DNA from: Astropecten irregularis
Lineage: Eukaryota > Echinodermata > Asteroidea > Paxillosida > Astropectinidae
Reading direction: 5' to 3'
Assembly (NCBI GenBank): GCA_963971285.1
Contig: OZ020258.1
Location: 620,001-684,000, forward strand
Length of the DNA stretch: 64,000 nucleotides
The notes beneath the pieces are model-generated. The model made no database searches. It saw only the letters and a program-made list of their open reading frames with translations, and was not told the origin of the DNA. Shown here piece after piece: positions 23,945-35,645 of the stretch (positions are counted from its first letter, which is position 1; each line of letters begins with the position of its first letter). A program made the translations under genes and the position numbers.

Positions 23945-24116
23945 GCACATGACTAGAAAGATTTTAGACTTTGCATGGTGACAATTGGTATGTGGATTGG
24001 TTTGCGGAAACACCATGTGAGAATCGTTCGTACTTCCGCACTTCTATTTTGTTCGCACTTCTCGTAAGGTCTCAACGTTTCGACTAGCCTGCTCTAGTCA
24101 TCATCAGGAAATGAGA
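23945..24116 (-). repeat. family G copy with near-canonical hammerhead core
   Basis: Carries GACTTTGCATGGTGACAATT, GGTTTGCGGAAACACCATGT and TTCGCACTTCTCGTAAG. A fragment at 58900 shares the first and last blocks and lacks the middle. The minus-strand right end holds a ribozyme-like fold, listed next. Likely a piece of a Penelope-type retroelement terminal repeat. Confidence 0.7.
24070..24115 (-). ncRNA. hammerhead-ribozyme-like motif
   Basis: On the minus strand: CTGATGA (24107-24101), one extra T, stem II GACTAG (24099-24094), loop AGCAGG, CTAGTC (24087-24082), then GAAAC and GTT (24081-24075). TTTC before the core and GAGA after it can pair as a 4-bp stem I (one wobble). CUGAUGA, a perfect stem II, GAAAC and a GUH cleavage triplet are the defining hammerhead elements. 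The very short stem III (AC/GU) is the minimal type known from Penelope-like retroelements. The extra base before stem II is unusual and may weaken or abolish activity. Confidence 0.5.
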
Positions 24117-25066
24117 TGAGAACATGACTAAATATCACCAGATAAACATCTTTCTGAGCTTTTTTTTTCAGTTCAGTTCTCTGCAAAACCTGATTCCTAA
24201 AAACCTAGGGAATACCCGGTCCATAATTTCAGAAAACGACCTGCAAAGATTGGCGCTACTGATTAGATCTTCCCTCTGTGCTTGGTAATCATTCTCTCTA
24301 GCCAAAACTTCAGAAATCCAGCAAACCTTAGGATTCTTTCCCTTAAAATTTCAATCTAAACCCTCCCAATTTTATGCCTACATGGTGAACGAACATGCCT
24401 TGCTCCTTGTTCTTCAAGTGTTTGTTGTGCCGTACAAACGCCACTTATGACGGCGAGAGCGCCTAGCGTTATTCCAATCAATACTTGCCTTGAACAAATC
24501 CAATATCACCGCTAGCCGTACAGACCACCGTTTACAGTCCCCAAAAGGCGAGCGGTATTACCATGTTGGGTTTGTAGATCAAGGCAGTCTGCCCCGGCGT
24601 GTTTTCATTTTACGTCTAATCGTGTTCTCGGTAAAAATTAAACACCAAGACTTGATCACTGTAATCAAGTCAGACATTTCGTACCGGCGATGAAACGTAA
24701 GTTAAATCGTTGTAGTTGGTCTTATTTTCATGCTGAGCTGCAGCTAGTTGGTGAGCAATTGGATATTAATAATAGAATCTGCTTTTTAGCCTTAATATAG
24801 TATCTCTATATCTCTTACTGTCTTTTTGTAGTAAAATTAAAAATTCCAGACCCCAATTTTGATTCATGTGGAAAGCTCAATAAATGTCATGAATAAACAA
24901 ACCAACCCACGCTGCATTGCATAAATTCATTACTAGCTTTCAGTCAACCAACATTCATGATTCCTATCCAGCATGGTTGAATCAATCTGTGCAAGTAAGA
25001 GCCACTTCCGGTACAATCACCCCAGACTTTCTGTGCAGAAATTTATTAAGGGCCTTTACTTGGAAG
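24117..25066. other. 950 bp unassigned stretch
   Basis: A short plus frame at 24490-24693 has no recognised domain. No repeat family copy. Confidence 0.3.
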
Positions 25067-25205
25067 GGTTGATTTCACGAACTTCCTATACGAGCGATCG
25101 TAACTTGAGTTACGAAGGATAATACATCGTATCCTGCGTAGGGCTGCAGTGCATCACAAGTCCTACGATTAATAGTAAGTTATGATGGGTTTGGTGAAAT
25201 CGACC
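25067..25205. mobile_element. 139-bp foldback with GATTTCAC ends
   Basis: The ends are GGTTGATTTCACGAAC and GTTTGGTGAAATCGACC, inverted copies of each other with two mismatches. The inside has a small hairpin TCGTAAC/GTTACGA (about 25089-25108) and an imperfect inverted copy of CCTACGATT. The terminal GATTTCAC resembles the element at 20127. Confidence 0.75.
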
Positions 25206-25239
25206 TCGCGTCTTGTGGCTAGACTTGGAACTTATTTTA

Positions 25240-25356
25240 CTACCGCCATTTGAGGTCCACAAAACGAAATGAAGGGATGACGAAGCCGAAGAAAGGCTCC
25301 AGCTTCGCCATGTATCTCAAACCCTTCATGTCATTTAGGACACAAAATGGCGGTAG
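25240..25356. mobile_element. 117-bp foldback with CTACCGCCATTT ends
   Basis: Left end CTACCGCCATTTGAGGTCC and right end GGACACAAAATGGCGGTAG are inverted copies, and further inward ATGAAGGG pairs with CCCTTCAT. The centre has CCGAAGAAAGGCTCCAGCTT. It begins 34 bp after the previous foldback. The open frame at 25250-25456 crosses it and is not taken as a gene. Confidence 0.75.
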
Positions 25357-25682
25357 CAAAACAAATCCTAGACTCATTCCTCATTTCATAAAAGCCCATA
25401 GCTTGGCGATACTTGAAAATGATGGCTTTACGGCGTACGTGTTCAGTGATGTATAGTTAGTCTGGCTATATAGGGCGCATAGTTACAGTGCATCTTTCCT
25501 CAATCTTATTAAGTTTGGTAAGTTTCATTTCAGAGACGAGAGAGTAAGACAAACAGCCATGAAGCCAGTGACTTCTTAGACCGTAGGGGTTAGCATCCCT
25601 TCTGTGTGTCCTCTATCTGCAGGTGTCCAATTAATTCAAACGTTATCGGGGAATTACTCACTATTTGCGCAACGCCTGGAGA
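25357..25682. other. unassigned stretch
   Basis: No gene recognised. GAGACGAGAGAGTAAGAC-type purine runs are present near 25533. Confidence 0.3.
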
Positions 25683-25716
25683 TTTTGCGCGGGAAAATCA
25701 TTTGCATTTCCCGCGC
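25683..25716. promoter_or_regulatory. E2F / octamer / E2F cluster
   Basis: TTTTGCGCGGGAAAA (25683-25697) is a perfect two-sided E2F site. ATTTGCAT (25700-25707) is the perfect POU/Oct octamer. TTTCCCGCGC (25707-25716) is a second E2F site. All lie within 34 bp. This pairing is known from S-phase and histone promoters. A downstream CCATGGCGA-type motif follows at 25722. No clear gene starts nearby on either strand; the minus frame 25654-25863 spans the sites and has no recognised domain. Confidence 0.4.
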
Positions 25717-27319
25717 TTTTCCCATGGCGAAATAGGGCAGAAGGATTAGGGCTATCTGGTTTATGAAATGGCGCCTTTGTTTACTGACTCTCTGGGAATG
25801 CCCTGAGAATGAGCTGAAGACTGTCGTAATTACAAGCTCATGGGTATTTTGTTGCTGTCCCACTGGTTTTTTATTTTAGAACATAACTGAATTAGTTTAC
25901 AACGCAACTTCGCAAGATGTTGGCCAGGGATTCACATCTTTTAAAAACCGGGATGAAAGTGCTTACATTGGCGATGGAAATACAAAAGGGCTTCCGAACT
26001 AAAATTTAAAATGTGGGATTTTTCAAACTGGGTTTCAAGAATAACAAAGAACCATGTTTTTGTTAGGATTCTGAATAATCAAACATTTATATCAAATAAA
26101 ACCTGTTCAAACAATTTAGGCCTACTCAATAGAATATATTTGATTAATATAAAGTGACGCTTTGCATAGAAATCGTGAGACAAATTGAATAAATTGATAA
26201 TATTAAGACTCAAATTTGTGTTTAACGATTATTATGACCATTTTTGGCCCGATGTCAAAATAATAAAAGTTAAAATATGGATCAACCTGGTTGCCAGTTA
26301 AATTGCCGTTGCAAATTCCCGATGTCCCTCGCAAAAACAAAACAAATGTATACCCCTTCACAAAATGTTGAATAATGGCCTCGGCCCTCGGGACATAAAG
26401 TGACAAGTTTAAATTTTTTTTCTCCGAATAAACCACGCTTAAGGCTACAAAATTGTGTTTGAGAAGCAGAACATACAGTTTTTATGATAAATCTTCCACT
26501 CCTGCTATGCCCCGTCACGCCTTGCCACAGAAATATGGGAAAATGTAAACCATTTACATATCTCACATTTCTATCTGTCAATTGTGTTTCATTAATGTAT
26601 GTTCAGACTCATCGTAAGTGTCTTAAACAGTTCGCTTTGGTGGACTAGATATCATAAGATGTCAGTAATGATACAGATGAAACTATACCGCTTCAAGACA
26701 TTCATGTGACAATAAAGTGACACTTTGTTGTGTTTAGAATCACATAGAAGGTATGTCTTAGTATATCAGCCAATACATTTATTAACTATTTTGTTTTACT
26801 CCCAATGTTGCTAATTCGTAAGTTACATACCACTTCAATTTGTGAGTTTATTGGGAATAATATTTTCCACCAAGTTTATATGGCCCCAAGCCGTCTACTC
26901 TGTCACATTAAGGCGTAAACACCACAACAATCCAGTGAGTACATTGGTTGTAGCTTATACACCTTATGGTGCAAGTGAAGGGTTATGATAAGATTGTTAA
27001 CGGTTAAAGGGAATTAGGCTTTTTATATAGAAGAGTTGTATATATTCCTCTTTTTCTTTTACTATTAAGTTTATTTGATGACGTCATGAGTTGGTTGTAT
27101 TCAGTTCTATGGCTCCATTAGCCCACAGGGGAGTTAGTAAACAACCTGTAAGATTTAATGTGCTTTAAGTTCTGTAATGCATGGACAATCTGCTTGAAGA
27201 ATTTCGTGGCAGTTGTAAAGGAAACACACTTCACGCATGGTGGGTGCGATTTCAAATCATGTGACTTTTGACGTCATCGAATGACAGTGCAACTCGTTGC
27301 TCATGTACACATACAGGAA
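25717..27319. other. 1.6 kb unassigned stretch
   Basis: AT-rich with overlapping minus frames at 26203-26581 that lack recognisable features. No repeat copies matched. Confidence 0.35.
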
Positions 27320-27545
27320 TATTACCTGATGACGGCTTGGCCCTACTGGTGGAAACGTTGGGCTTCCATCAGCTACTTACTCTCTTACAGCCAATAAATA
27401 AGACTTGAAGCTATGCATAGTGAAAGTACTAAAAGAAGGTAGGTTTGCGGTAATCTCTTCTGTGAGAGTGTGTGGTTCTGAGAAGAACCATTGGTATTTA
27501 TTCTCGACGTTCCGAACAGTGTGCTCTGTTCGTCCTCAGGAGAGT
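27320..27545 (-). repeat. family G copy
   Basis: ACTTGAAGCTATGCATAGTG (27402-27421) through GGTAGGTTTGCGG, GAGAGTGTGTGGTTCTGAGA and AGAACC matches 15755-15830. The minus-strand ribozyme-like core reads CTGAGGA, C, stem GAACAG/CTGTTC with loop AGCACA, then GGAAC and GTC with GAGA to pair with TCTC. A second, plus-strand CTGATGA...GAAACGTT pair lies at 27326-27359, but I cannot draw a convincing stem II for it. Confidence 0.68.
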
Positions 27546-29198
27546 GACTGGTTGCCTGTTTTGGAAGATGCTGAATATAAGTGCCAAGGATGCACTCTTA
27601 CAACCAGTTTTTGCTTTCACAAGGCTGATAAAGTATACCATCCAAAACGACTTGTGTACCTTTAATGTGAATCAGGCTAAACATGAATACGTCGTGTATA
27701 GATGCTGCTATCCTGTCACCAGCTTGTGGGATGTCATCCTCTCTACCCTACACGGACCTGTCACACCTTATCTAGTTATAGGTGTTGCTTGTTCCCATTT
27801 CCCCGTAATACGGTCAGACAAACGGGGTTTGTCTCACATGGAATCGTATTGATTGTTCTGAACCTGACATGTTGGAATTGTTGACATAATAATTTTAGTG
27901 ATATTTCTACCTCCGTGTCTTTGTCTTAATAAGAGAAAGTTAAGCCACTGAGTAGTCTTTGTAAAGGCAATGATATCGTCATTCAAAAGTTGATAATATA
28001 GCCCCCACCCCAAGGATCATTCCCAGAAATTGCATCAGTGAGATTTATTACAAAATCACGGCGCCTTTTTTAACCTTGAAAATGACTGTCCTTGCAAAGA
28101 TTTCGCCAAGGAATAATAAGAAACGCATTGATTTATGAGGAGAGATAGGTCAGTCCAGAAAATGATCAAGGCCATCTCAGATGAAGACCACGCTTTAGTG
28201 CCCTGGTGCTAGCTGTGATGACATGTCATTCCCTTGCAGTGTTACGGCTTCAACTACAAGCCGAAGTCTGACGAGTGAGTCTAGCTCACAGACTGTTGAT
28301 CCGGAGCTAGCACGCAACGTCACCCGATCCTGTGCCAGGGCTATGCACGTCGCTATCCAAATATTATGGCGGGTGTAGATCTTGTCTTGAATGTTCGTGA
28401 TGACCAGGAGCAGTGTTTCTATTAGGGATTGTTTCAATAGCAAGATCATACATGGCATAGTTCAAGTTGACACAAGTAAGGTTATTCCCCTTTTGGCTTC
28501 CTCGTCTGTTCATTCTGTCTTTTTTTTCATTTGTAGTGAAATGAATGCTTGGTAACTAGTCCAAGATTGTTATAGGATTTATTCTTCCGTTCTTGGGGAC
28601 ACTGAAGTCTGTTTACGTTGCTTGAAGCTACTTGAGTATGTCGAGATTGAGGATGTGGCAGGTGGTATGTACACCATTGACACTTGATACCAGGAGGCAA
28701 AAATGCTCATCAGTGAGTTCCCTAAGGGATAATAGGAAGATGAGCACCTCAGTACATACCTACCTGTCTACACCCTTTATCACCTGTTTGCCTACTTTAT
28801 CACGGATATCAATATTGAATCGTGTACATGTAACCTGCTCAACCTCAACAAAATAACTGCGAAGAAGAATTCCCTCATTAGCTGTGAGGCGAGTCGAATC
28901 ACACAGCGTCTTGCGTGGTCACAAACGCTCACTATAGACGGTACCACTTGCTCTGTTGCATCTCAGGTTGTCAATTCAGCACGGTGTGTAGGTATACACA
29001 GCGTAGACAGACGGGTATTTGCGTCTAAATCGTCGCCCCTGGCTCTCCCCCTCTCTCGCTCTTTCTCCCCGTCTCTTCTTTCTAGTTTCTGCGGCAGCGA
29101 AGAGGACCCTACTCCAGCACCGATTAAAGGTTCTAATCACCAACTGCTGATGCAATCGCTTTACGGTCGATGGGCCCAACCCTGGGACGGAAGCTTTT
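27546..29198. other. 1.65 kb unassigned stretch
   Basis: Includes a possible microexon at 28240-28274 and a CT-rich tract at about 29035-29090. Open frames on both strands (27472-27852, 28195-28458, 28632-28856) have no recognisable family. Confidence 0.3.
28240..28274 (+). other. possible 35-nt microexon
   Basis: CATTCCCTTGCAG immediately upstream is a good splice acceptor and GTGAGT immediately downstream is a good donor. The 35 bases between them read CYGFNYKPKSD in one frame. The minus strand is also open here, and no neighbouring exon is identified. This may be chance. Confidence 0.15.
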
Positions 29199-29244
29199 CC
29201 TCTTCTTCTTCTTCTTCTTCTTCTTCTTCTTCTTCTTCTTTTCT
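29199..29244. repeat. (TTC)n microsatellite
   Basis: About 13 uninterrupted TTC/CTT triplets flanked by T-rich sequence. A Ser-rich open frame over it is an artefact of the repeat. Confidence 0.95.
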
Positions 29245-30130
29245 TAGAGGGCGAGGGATGCAGGGTTATCTTTTAAGACACGGTACCGTGGTGTTCCCAG
29301 ATGTTTCCACAACCTCACCATCACACATGCAGCGTCACAAATTGTATTAATGTCAGATAAATCATTATCATTATTTGTGATAACATTCCATGTATCTTTG
29401 CTTAGATGAATTTGCCATACATCGATGAGATGGCGTCTTTAATGGGGGCACACTTTAAGGCATTTTGTAGTAGGTGTCTCAAGGGTTAGATCTGTTTATC
29501 TACCCCCAATGTGTCTCCTTCACCTAGCCACACCTGGCTCTCTCCAGCTCCTAATAGGTTCTGCAGGAAGTAATTGCTTGACGCAAATTGCACAAATTGA
29601 ACCCCTCAATTAAATGCCGTCTTTTAAACACTTGTTACGTTGTCTAGTCTCGTGACCTCTGACCCGGAAGGAGCAGCGGTCGTAAGCCAGTTGTAGAAAC
29701 TTGATTATGATCATACAGGATCGTGAAGATGATTAATATCGATCGAGTAAGCTGCTCATGACGACAGCAAGGTAAGACTTTATACAGCGGTTCTGAGTCA
29801 ATACAAAACATACAAGTTGTCTGAGCTAGATCTTCTAATCAGAGACTCAGTGTAATAAGACGCTAAGCATTCTGTCACCTGTCCCTTTGTCTTTGCCGCT
29901 TAACTTGAACTGTCATGAGCGTTGCCTTCATGTCCCAGAGCTGATGGCAAATCAATAATACCTAAAGGCACCCACTTACATGTGTGCAGGTTCGTACATC
30001 CAGGTTACTGTATAGTGTTTACTTATCAGCAGGGTTCAGATATTAGTGTTTAAGATAACAAACCCACTTCCGTACCTTTTTTTTAACAATATCGCTAAAA
30101 AGACCAGAAATATGATGTTTAAAAGTGTGA
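29245..30130. other. unassigned stretch
   Basis: No gene or repeat recognised. Confidence 0.35.
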
Positions 30131-30473
30131 TTTAAAGGTAATACCATACTGTGTTTTTTGTCTAAGAAATACAGATTCGTGGTCAAAAAATATAAAAGAA
30201 GATACAGTAACAGTCATCTGTGGAATTGTCAGTCCCATACATTGCCCACAATATGACAAAACAGTGAAAAACGCCCACAGAAGTATTTTTAAAATCTTTT
30301 CACCGTTGTGTTTGTTCCTTGGTTTTTACTCTTTTCTTGATATATACAACATATCAGGGAGAAACATTTAAACGGTATTTTTCTACCATCATCATCTTTA
30401 TACCCTGTAAGTTATACGTAAATCTGTAAAGATTTCTGTTTCGGTATGCTGTCAAAGTATGATACTACCTTAA
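30131..30473 (+). mobile_element. family D TIR element, complete copy
   Basis: Left end TTTAAAGGTAATACCATACT; right end AAAGTATGATACTACCTTAA. Family landmarks between them: AAATACAGATTCGT, AACAGTCATCTGTGG, AAACAGTGAAAAACGCCCAC, TTTCTACCATCATCATCTTT and ACCCTGTAAGTTATACGTAA. Flanking bases are compatible with a TTAA target. Confidence 0.87.
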
Positions 30474-30514
30474 AAACATCTCAAGTCTTTATTTGTTTTG
30501 GTTTTTCTTTAGTT

Positions 30515-30640
30515 CGCGATGGTGTTGCTGTTGCTGCTATGCTGCAGCTGTAGAAGCTGCTGTTAGTAGTGATGGTTGTGGTGGCAGATGAATGCTGCTG
30601 CTGTCTGTTTTCTGTTGTTGCTGCTTCTCTTGTTGATGGG
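30515..30640. repeat. imperfect CTG/TTG-rich tract
   Basis: Interrupted GCTGTT, GCTGCT and GTTGCTGCT triplets extend over about 120 bp. An open frame starting at 30576 reads Leu-rich through it; this is compositional. Confidence 0.75.
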
Positions 30641-33168
30641 TTTGAAATCAAATACCTTCCTGAATATAGCCACTTACCTCTGCTCGTGCATTAATCTGAA
30701 CCTAGCATCTCAAAGAGAGAGAGGGGGGAGAGAGCGAGTGATCCGTTTAAGTCAGAAACAACATCTACTGGCGAAAATAGGTAGAGTGGTGTCTCCTTCC
30801 GTGCGTGATGTCAACCTGATCCTATGCATTCATTAATTCTATCGGAATCTCTTTGATCTGTACTTAAACTGCTCCGACAGAAACCAATCCTGTTTGACTA
30901 TACATTGCTGGTTATATCACTTCAACTTCGCTGCATATATTATTACCAGTATGCAGGAATATATTTATATATTACTTCACAAGGCATTTATTTGTTTTAA
31001 AGCCAATTCGTTTGAATCAGATTTTGAAAAGTGAACTTCGGTTCACTTTAAAAACGCCTCAATATTTTATCTGTCAGCCGCTGAAAATAAAGACGACTGA
31101 GAATCTGCCAATCTTGTTAAGGTTGCAATAGCTTAAATGTCATGTCAAAGTCAGACTTTGGATTTTAAGGTTTGTCAAGTTAGTGATAGGTTTGGTTTAT
31201 TTTTAGTTATAGCAGACTTCCTTAACAGTATTAGCGCTGGCGGGCGTTTCTCAACTTGACTTTTATAAAGCATGTCTTGGCCTCAAGCTCAAAAACAAAC
31301 ACTGTAAATTGAAAAACAAAACAGACGTGTCTAGTGGATTACACTCACAAGACTGACATTTAATCAATGAGACAAACTCAGCATTGAAGTCAACGTTTAC
31401 GAATCAGAAACAAAATTACCAAATGATTGCGAAGCTCAAGACTTGTTGCAAATTTATCTTTAATTGTTGGGTAGCGCTTCAAGGGGTATGCATTATCAAC
31501 AGGAGGTTAAAGCAAAATTGTACACACATCGAAGTTAACGCTAGTCAGGTCCCCCGAAATTCTGCCATTGGTCTGGTCCCTTGGCGTCCTTTCTCCCTTC
31601 TTTTCTCTGGCTTGATGCTGGTAATTATAACCCATGACGTGCATCCTCGAAGTGTGAGAGAAGCTACTAAGCCGTCCATTAATTGTACCTTAAGAAGATT
31701 TTACTTTGACAGATTACCAAGTTGTTGCTTGCACTTTCCTAGAAAGGTCGCGGAAATCTGAGAGTGGATAAATCCGCCTGTACTTTCACTGCGATGCAAT
31801 GCATCGAAGCGTACCGTGCATTCCTGTTTAAAGTCGTTGTACCGCATTGACGCCAAATGTTTGGTATGTGCAAACATAGATGATGACAGCACATTTGGTG
31901 TAACACAAAGCAGCGACAATTTGCAGTCCCTTCTTGGTCCATAAGCACCACAGTTGACTAAAGGGTAAAGTGAGGCACCAAAAACCAGAGCTCAACAGTT
32001 CATCTTGCTTGACATCTCGCCTTCACAATCAACCAGCATTATTATTTAATTAACAACAATCTGAGTTTACTTTACCAGTTCATAAATGTCTGACATTTTG
32101 TGCGTATAGAAATAACTGTCCATAATTATCACGGTCACACCAAGAGGTAAGATTGATGTTTAAGTAACGATCGAAATTTCATAAGACCCTGGCATTTTCC
32201 AGAAGCAAATGTCTACTTTAAGTTATGAATTTAGTTCTGTAGTAGGCCTAATTGGTTTTTGATAATGTATTTTACAACTTGACACAGAATCCAACCAAGT
32301 CTTGAAATCAATTCACACATCCGACTGGATTCGAACCTACCTCGCAATATTGCCAGATGCAACAAGTATTTTACGAAGTAATACCAAAGAAATAATGACA
32401 CTTCGCCAATACGTGGCTTATTTCATTGTTGCCTCGAGAAAACTTTGAGTATCCTGACTCATATCGGAGAGATAAAAGACATCAAAATAAACGTTTGTAT
32501 TTGAAAATGGTGAAATACTGAGAGCAACGGCTTATTTCGATAGACTGTATAAAATGTCTATGTTTGACTTAGAAACGAATTGGCATAAATGTCCGTATGA
32601 TATACAGGCAATTTGGCCTCACTGCGAAACATAACAGGTGTTTTGATTTTGAAGAAGCCAGTCCCCATAACACTTGAATCCACTGGGAGATCGAGTCATT
32701 GCAACTGCTTGATATACAGCAAGAGGCTGCTTACAACATCTCGCTTCACTACTTTCCTCTCTGGATTTCCTTGGTGGTGTTTTGTTTTTCCTAGCACCTA
32801 GTCATCTGTCCGTATGATTCAGTGAGGATACATTGAAGAAACCTCCCTCCCCTATACACAGTATGGAATGGAATCACTCACTATGTCAGATCTTCATGTT
32901 CAGGGAAAGGTCGTACAGAGGCCATTAGGCTTAAACAAATGGGGAGGTAGCAGCTAGTAGGAGTGAATATACGATGGATGTACATCCAAATTGGCCAAGA
33001 CGTCTTCTTGAGAATGAGTGGAAATGAGGTGAACTAGAGCAACGCTGGGTCTTTGATGTCAGCTGGGACAGCCGAGAGTTCTTTGCAATTGTTCTACCTT
33101 TGGGCGAGTAGTGGCTTTGTCTACGAAAATGGAAGGATGATATGACATATTCTTCACAGGGATGTCTA
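30641..33168. other. 2.5 kb unassigned stretch
   Basis: A GA-rich run lies at about 30713-30742. A GGTTCGAATCC-like B box on the minus strand (about 32327-32338) suggests a tRNA-derived remnant, but no A box is visible. Frames at 31384-31761 and 31701-31951 overlap on opposite strands without domains. Confidence 0.35.
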
Positions 33169-33394
33169 ATACTCCCTGGGGAGTATAACCGCGCAGGGCT
33201 CAAATGAAGCACAAGCCATCTCTACCCTCACAGGTAACCATTTACACCTGGATGAAGAAGAGCAATATGTGATAAAGCGTCTTGCCCAAGGATGCAAGCA
33301 CCAATAACACATAGCTGGATTCGGACCCACAATCTGTAGATTGACCACAAGATCTTAAGTACGACACGCCACACCACTAGGCCACAGTCCCCAC
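33169..33394 (-). mobile_element. tRNA-derived SINE, minus strand
   Basis: The minus strand starts GGGGACTGTGGCCTAGTGGT (A box TGGCCTAGTGG), then AGATCTTGTGGTCAATCTAC and B box GGTCCGAATCC. The body that follows has TTGGTGCTTGCATCCTTGGG, CAAGACGCTTTATCACA and CCAGGTGTAAATGG, and ends near GAGTATACTCCC-like bases. Collinear with the plus copy at 39656. RNA polymerase III internal promoter boxes plus a shared non-tRNA body define a SINE. No coding function. Confidence 0.85.
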
Positions 33395-35645
33395 AGCACT
33401 CCTGTCCTCCTTACACCCTACAGTATATACACCTCAGATGTAGCATATTGTTGCAGCAAAGTATAGTGTGAAAATGAATAAGATAGTTCAGGATACAGCT
33501 GTTTCCACAAATGGCGCTGCTGTACAAGGTGCGGCAAGACGTCATGTTTCGTACTGAATCTTCCTTTCAACAAAACTTGAACATGGTGCCTTAGCCTGTA
33601 CATATACCTCACCTATACTGTGCGCCAGACTAATTTGGACCTCTGTCTGCGTTGACTTTGGTGCGTGAACGGAGTGCTATACTGAAAGAAATTGTATCTT
33701 CTGAAGCTACGGTTCCTGATTGGACAATGCTAATTGACGGTTCCCAATAAACCTCTTTCAAAACATGTCCACACAAGTCCATGATACCAAACCAAACTGT
33801 AGCAATACAATGCTCCTAATACAATGCTCCTTACGTATATTGATGCCGAGAATGTCCAATACAAATTGTTGTTATATTAAAGTATGATAACAACATAAAA
33901 CATGCGTCATTTGAACTTGTGTACCTAATTGCTCTAATTACGTTTAATGTACATTGCTCAATGATTTCACAGTCAGAATGCATTGTATAGCTTCTTTGTT
34001 TTAATACCTGCTAAGTTGCCAGCCATGTAGTTAGTGCATCTCTCTATCTCCATTGATTACCACCAGTGCAGCTGTAAGGAGCATTTTATGAAGTGATAAA
34101 CAATCCTTGTAAGATGTAGGAGTGGAAGTGTGCTGTCAGTAAATGTCACTTTAAAGAAAATTAGTCGTAAACAACCAAACTGCCACATAAAACTCACCAT
34201 AACCTATGATTATTGACATTTAATACTGGAATAAAGTTCCGACTTCAAATTGAAGATTGGACGGCAATTAATTAGCTACGCTGTATTCTTTATAGGACAC
34301 TAACCATTAATGGACACCAAGCTGAAAACAAAACAATGATGAAATTTTAACAGACGACAAAACAAGTCCACTGAGTAGTTTTCATTCAATGACGTCATCA
34401 ATCCTGATGAAATTACCTGTTACCATTATCAATTTTGACATTTAAGATCGACATCAAATTGTTGTTCCCTCTGTGATTTTGGAATAACCTGTTGAACGAT
34501 GCATTAGCCGTAATGTTCCCACTTTTATTTCATTTTTTTTGTGGGGTGTTATTTTTTTTCTTCCCAATCCATTTTGTAGAAGGCTGACCCCTGTTAACCC
34601 GCGTCAGGATCGATACTAGCAAACGCGTGCATTTGCGTACGTGATATTTGGCGCCTTTTCTCGTCTATGTCGCCTGCTTTTTGTTTCCTGCACGTTGCCA
34701 TGGAGAATCTGTACGATGTGGGACAATAAAGTGACAAATATAAACAGGAACATTTTCTGGACGCGCGTGACTTCAAGATTTGTGTCTAGTAATAATTATA
34801 AGATGAGAGAATACAGATTTGAAAGGTAGATAGGTTAATGTCTGCTGGCAAGATGTACAAGTTTGAAGAGAGAATAACCAATCAACAAACCTCCAAGCGA
34901 ATCAATGGTAACCTGAGCTAATAACAGTGGTTGTGTGCTGATTGAAAACTTAATCCTAGCTTAAACGTGGACTCGAATACAATCTACCTGTATTCAGCAA
35001 ACCTTTAGTTATAATGATAATAATTCCTATGCCTGCTGCCTCACAGGAAGTATGTATGTTCCTCTCGAAGGACATTATTGTCACAATAATTCCCGATGAA
35101 CTGGATATGAATTCACCCGGTTTTGTACACATACAGATTCCACAACATACCTTTACACTCCAATTTCACATGAGCATACTATATATCCATAGGCCATCGC
35201 AGATGACACCAAATACATACCATCCTTACGTGGATATTATTACGAAATTCGATATGTATTAGGTTTTTACTAATAGGGTCTACAGGGTGTTACACTTGGT
35301 GAAGTCTGTGCTAGCCTGGGTCGCCCTATGCGTCTAATAAGCACGCAGCTACAGTATGATGTACGTGTTTCCCAGGCTATGGGATTGAGCTTACCCAGTA
35401 CGACGCCTAGAATGCTAGATAGTCTTGCACATTTCTTATTTTGTAATCAAGGGAGAAATGCTCGCATACTGTCTGTCATTGCGTACTTTGTTGCATTCTG
35501 ACTGCGCTGATAAATCCGTCATCCGGGAATGCTGTGTCATTTGGATATCTACATGAAAAGCACAACATTGCTGCCGTTATATTATTATGAATACTGAATA
35601 ATATGAAACGAGTATAGTAATTTTTGCATGGTTGAGAGACTAGAA
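33395..35645. other. 2.25 kb unassigned stretch
   Basis: A 14-bp tandem duplication is at 33804-33831. GTTGCCATGGAGAA at 34694-34707 is a partial X-box. Small frames (34594-34829, 35014-35262) lack recognised domains. Confidence 0.35.
33804..33831. repeat. 14-bp tandem duplication
   Basis: AATACAATGCTCCT occurs twice in direct tandem. Confidence 0.9.

Noticed and set aside
27326-27359. Second hammerhead-like CTGATGA...GAAACGTT pair on the plus strand
   Set aside because: The conserved words are there, but the intervening bases do not form a convincing stem II.
27405-27852. Overlapping plus-strand open frames of 86 and 126 codons
   Set aside because: They start inside a family G repeat and overlap in two frames; no domain is recognisable.
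29150-29350. Serine-rich open frame
   Set aside because: The serines come from the (TTC)n microsatellite.
32300-32345. GGTTCGAATCC-type B box on the minus strand
   Set aside because: No A box at the expected distance and no SINE body; too weak for a tRNA or SINE call.
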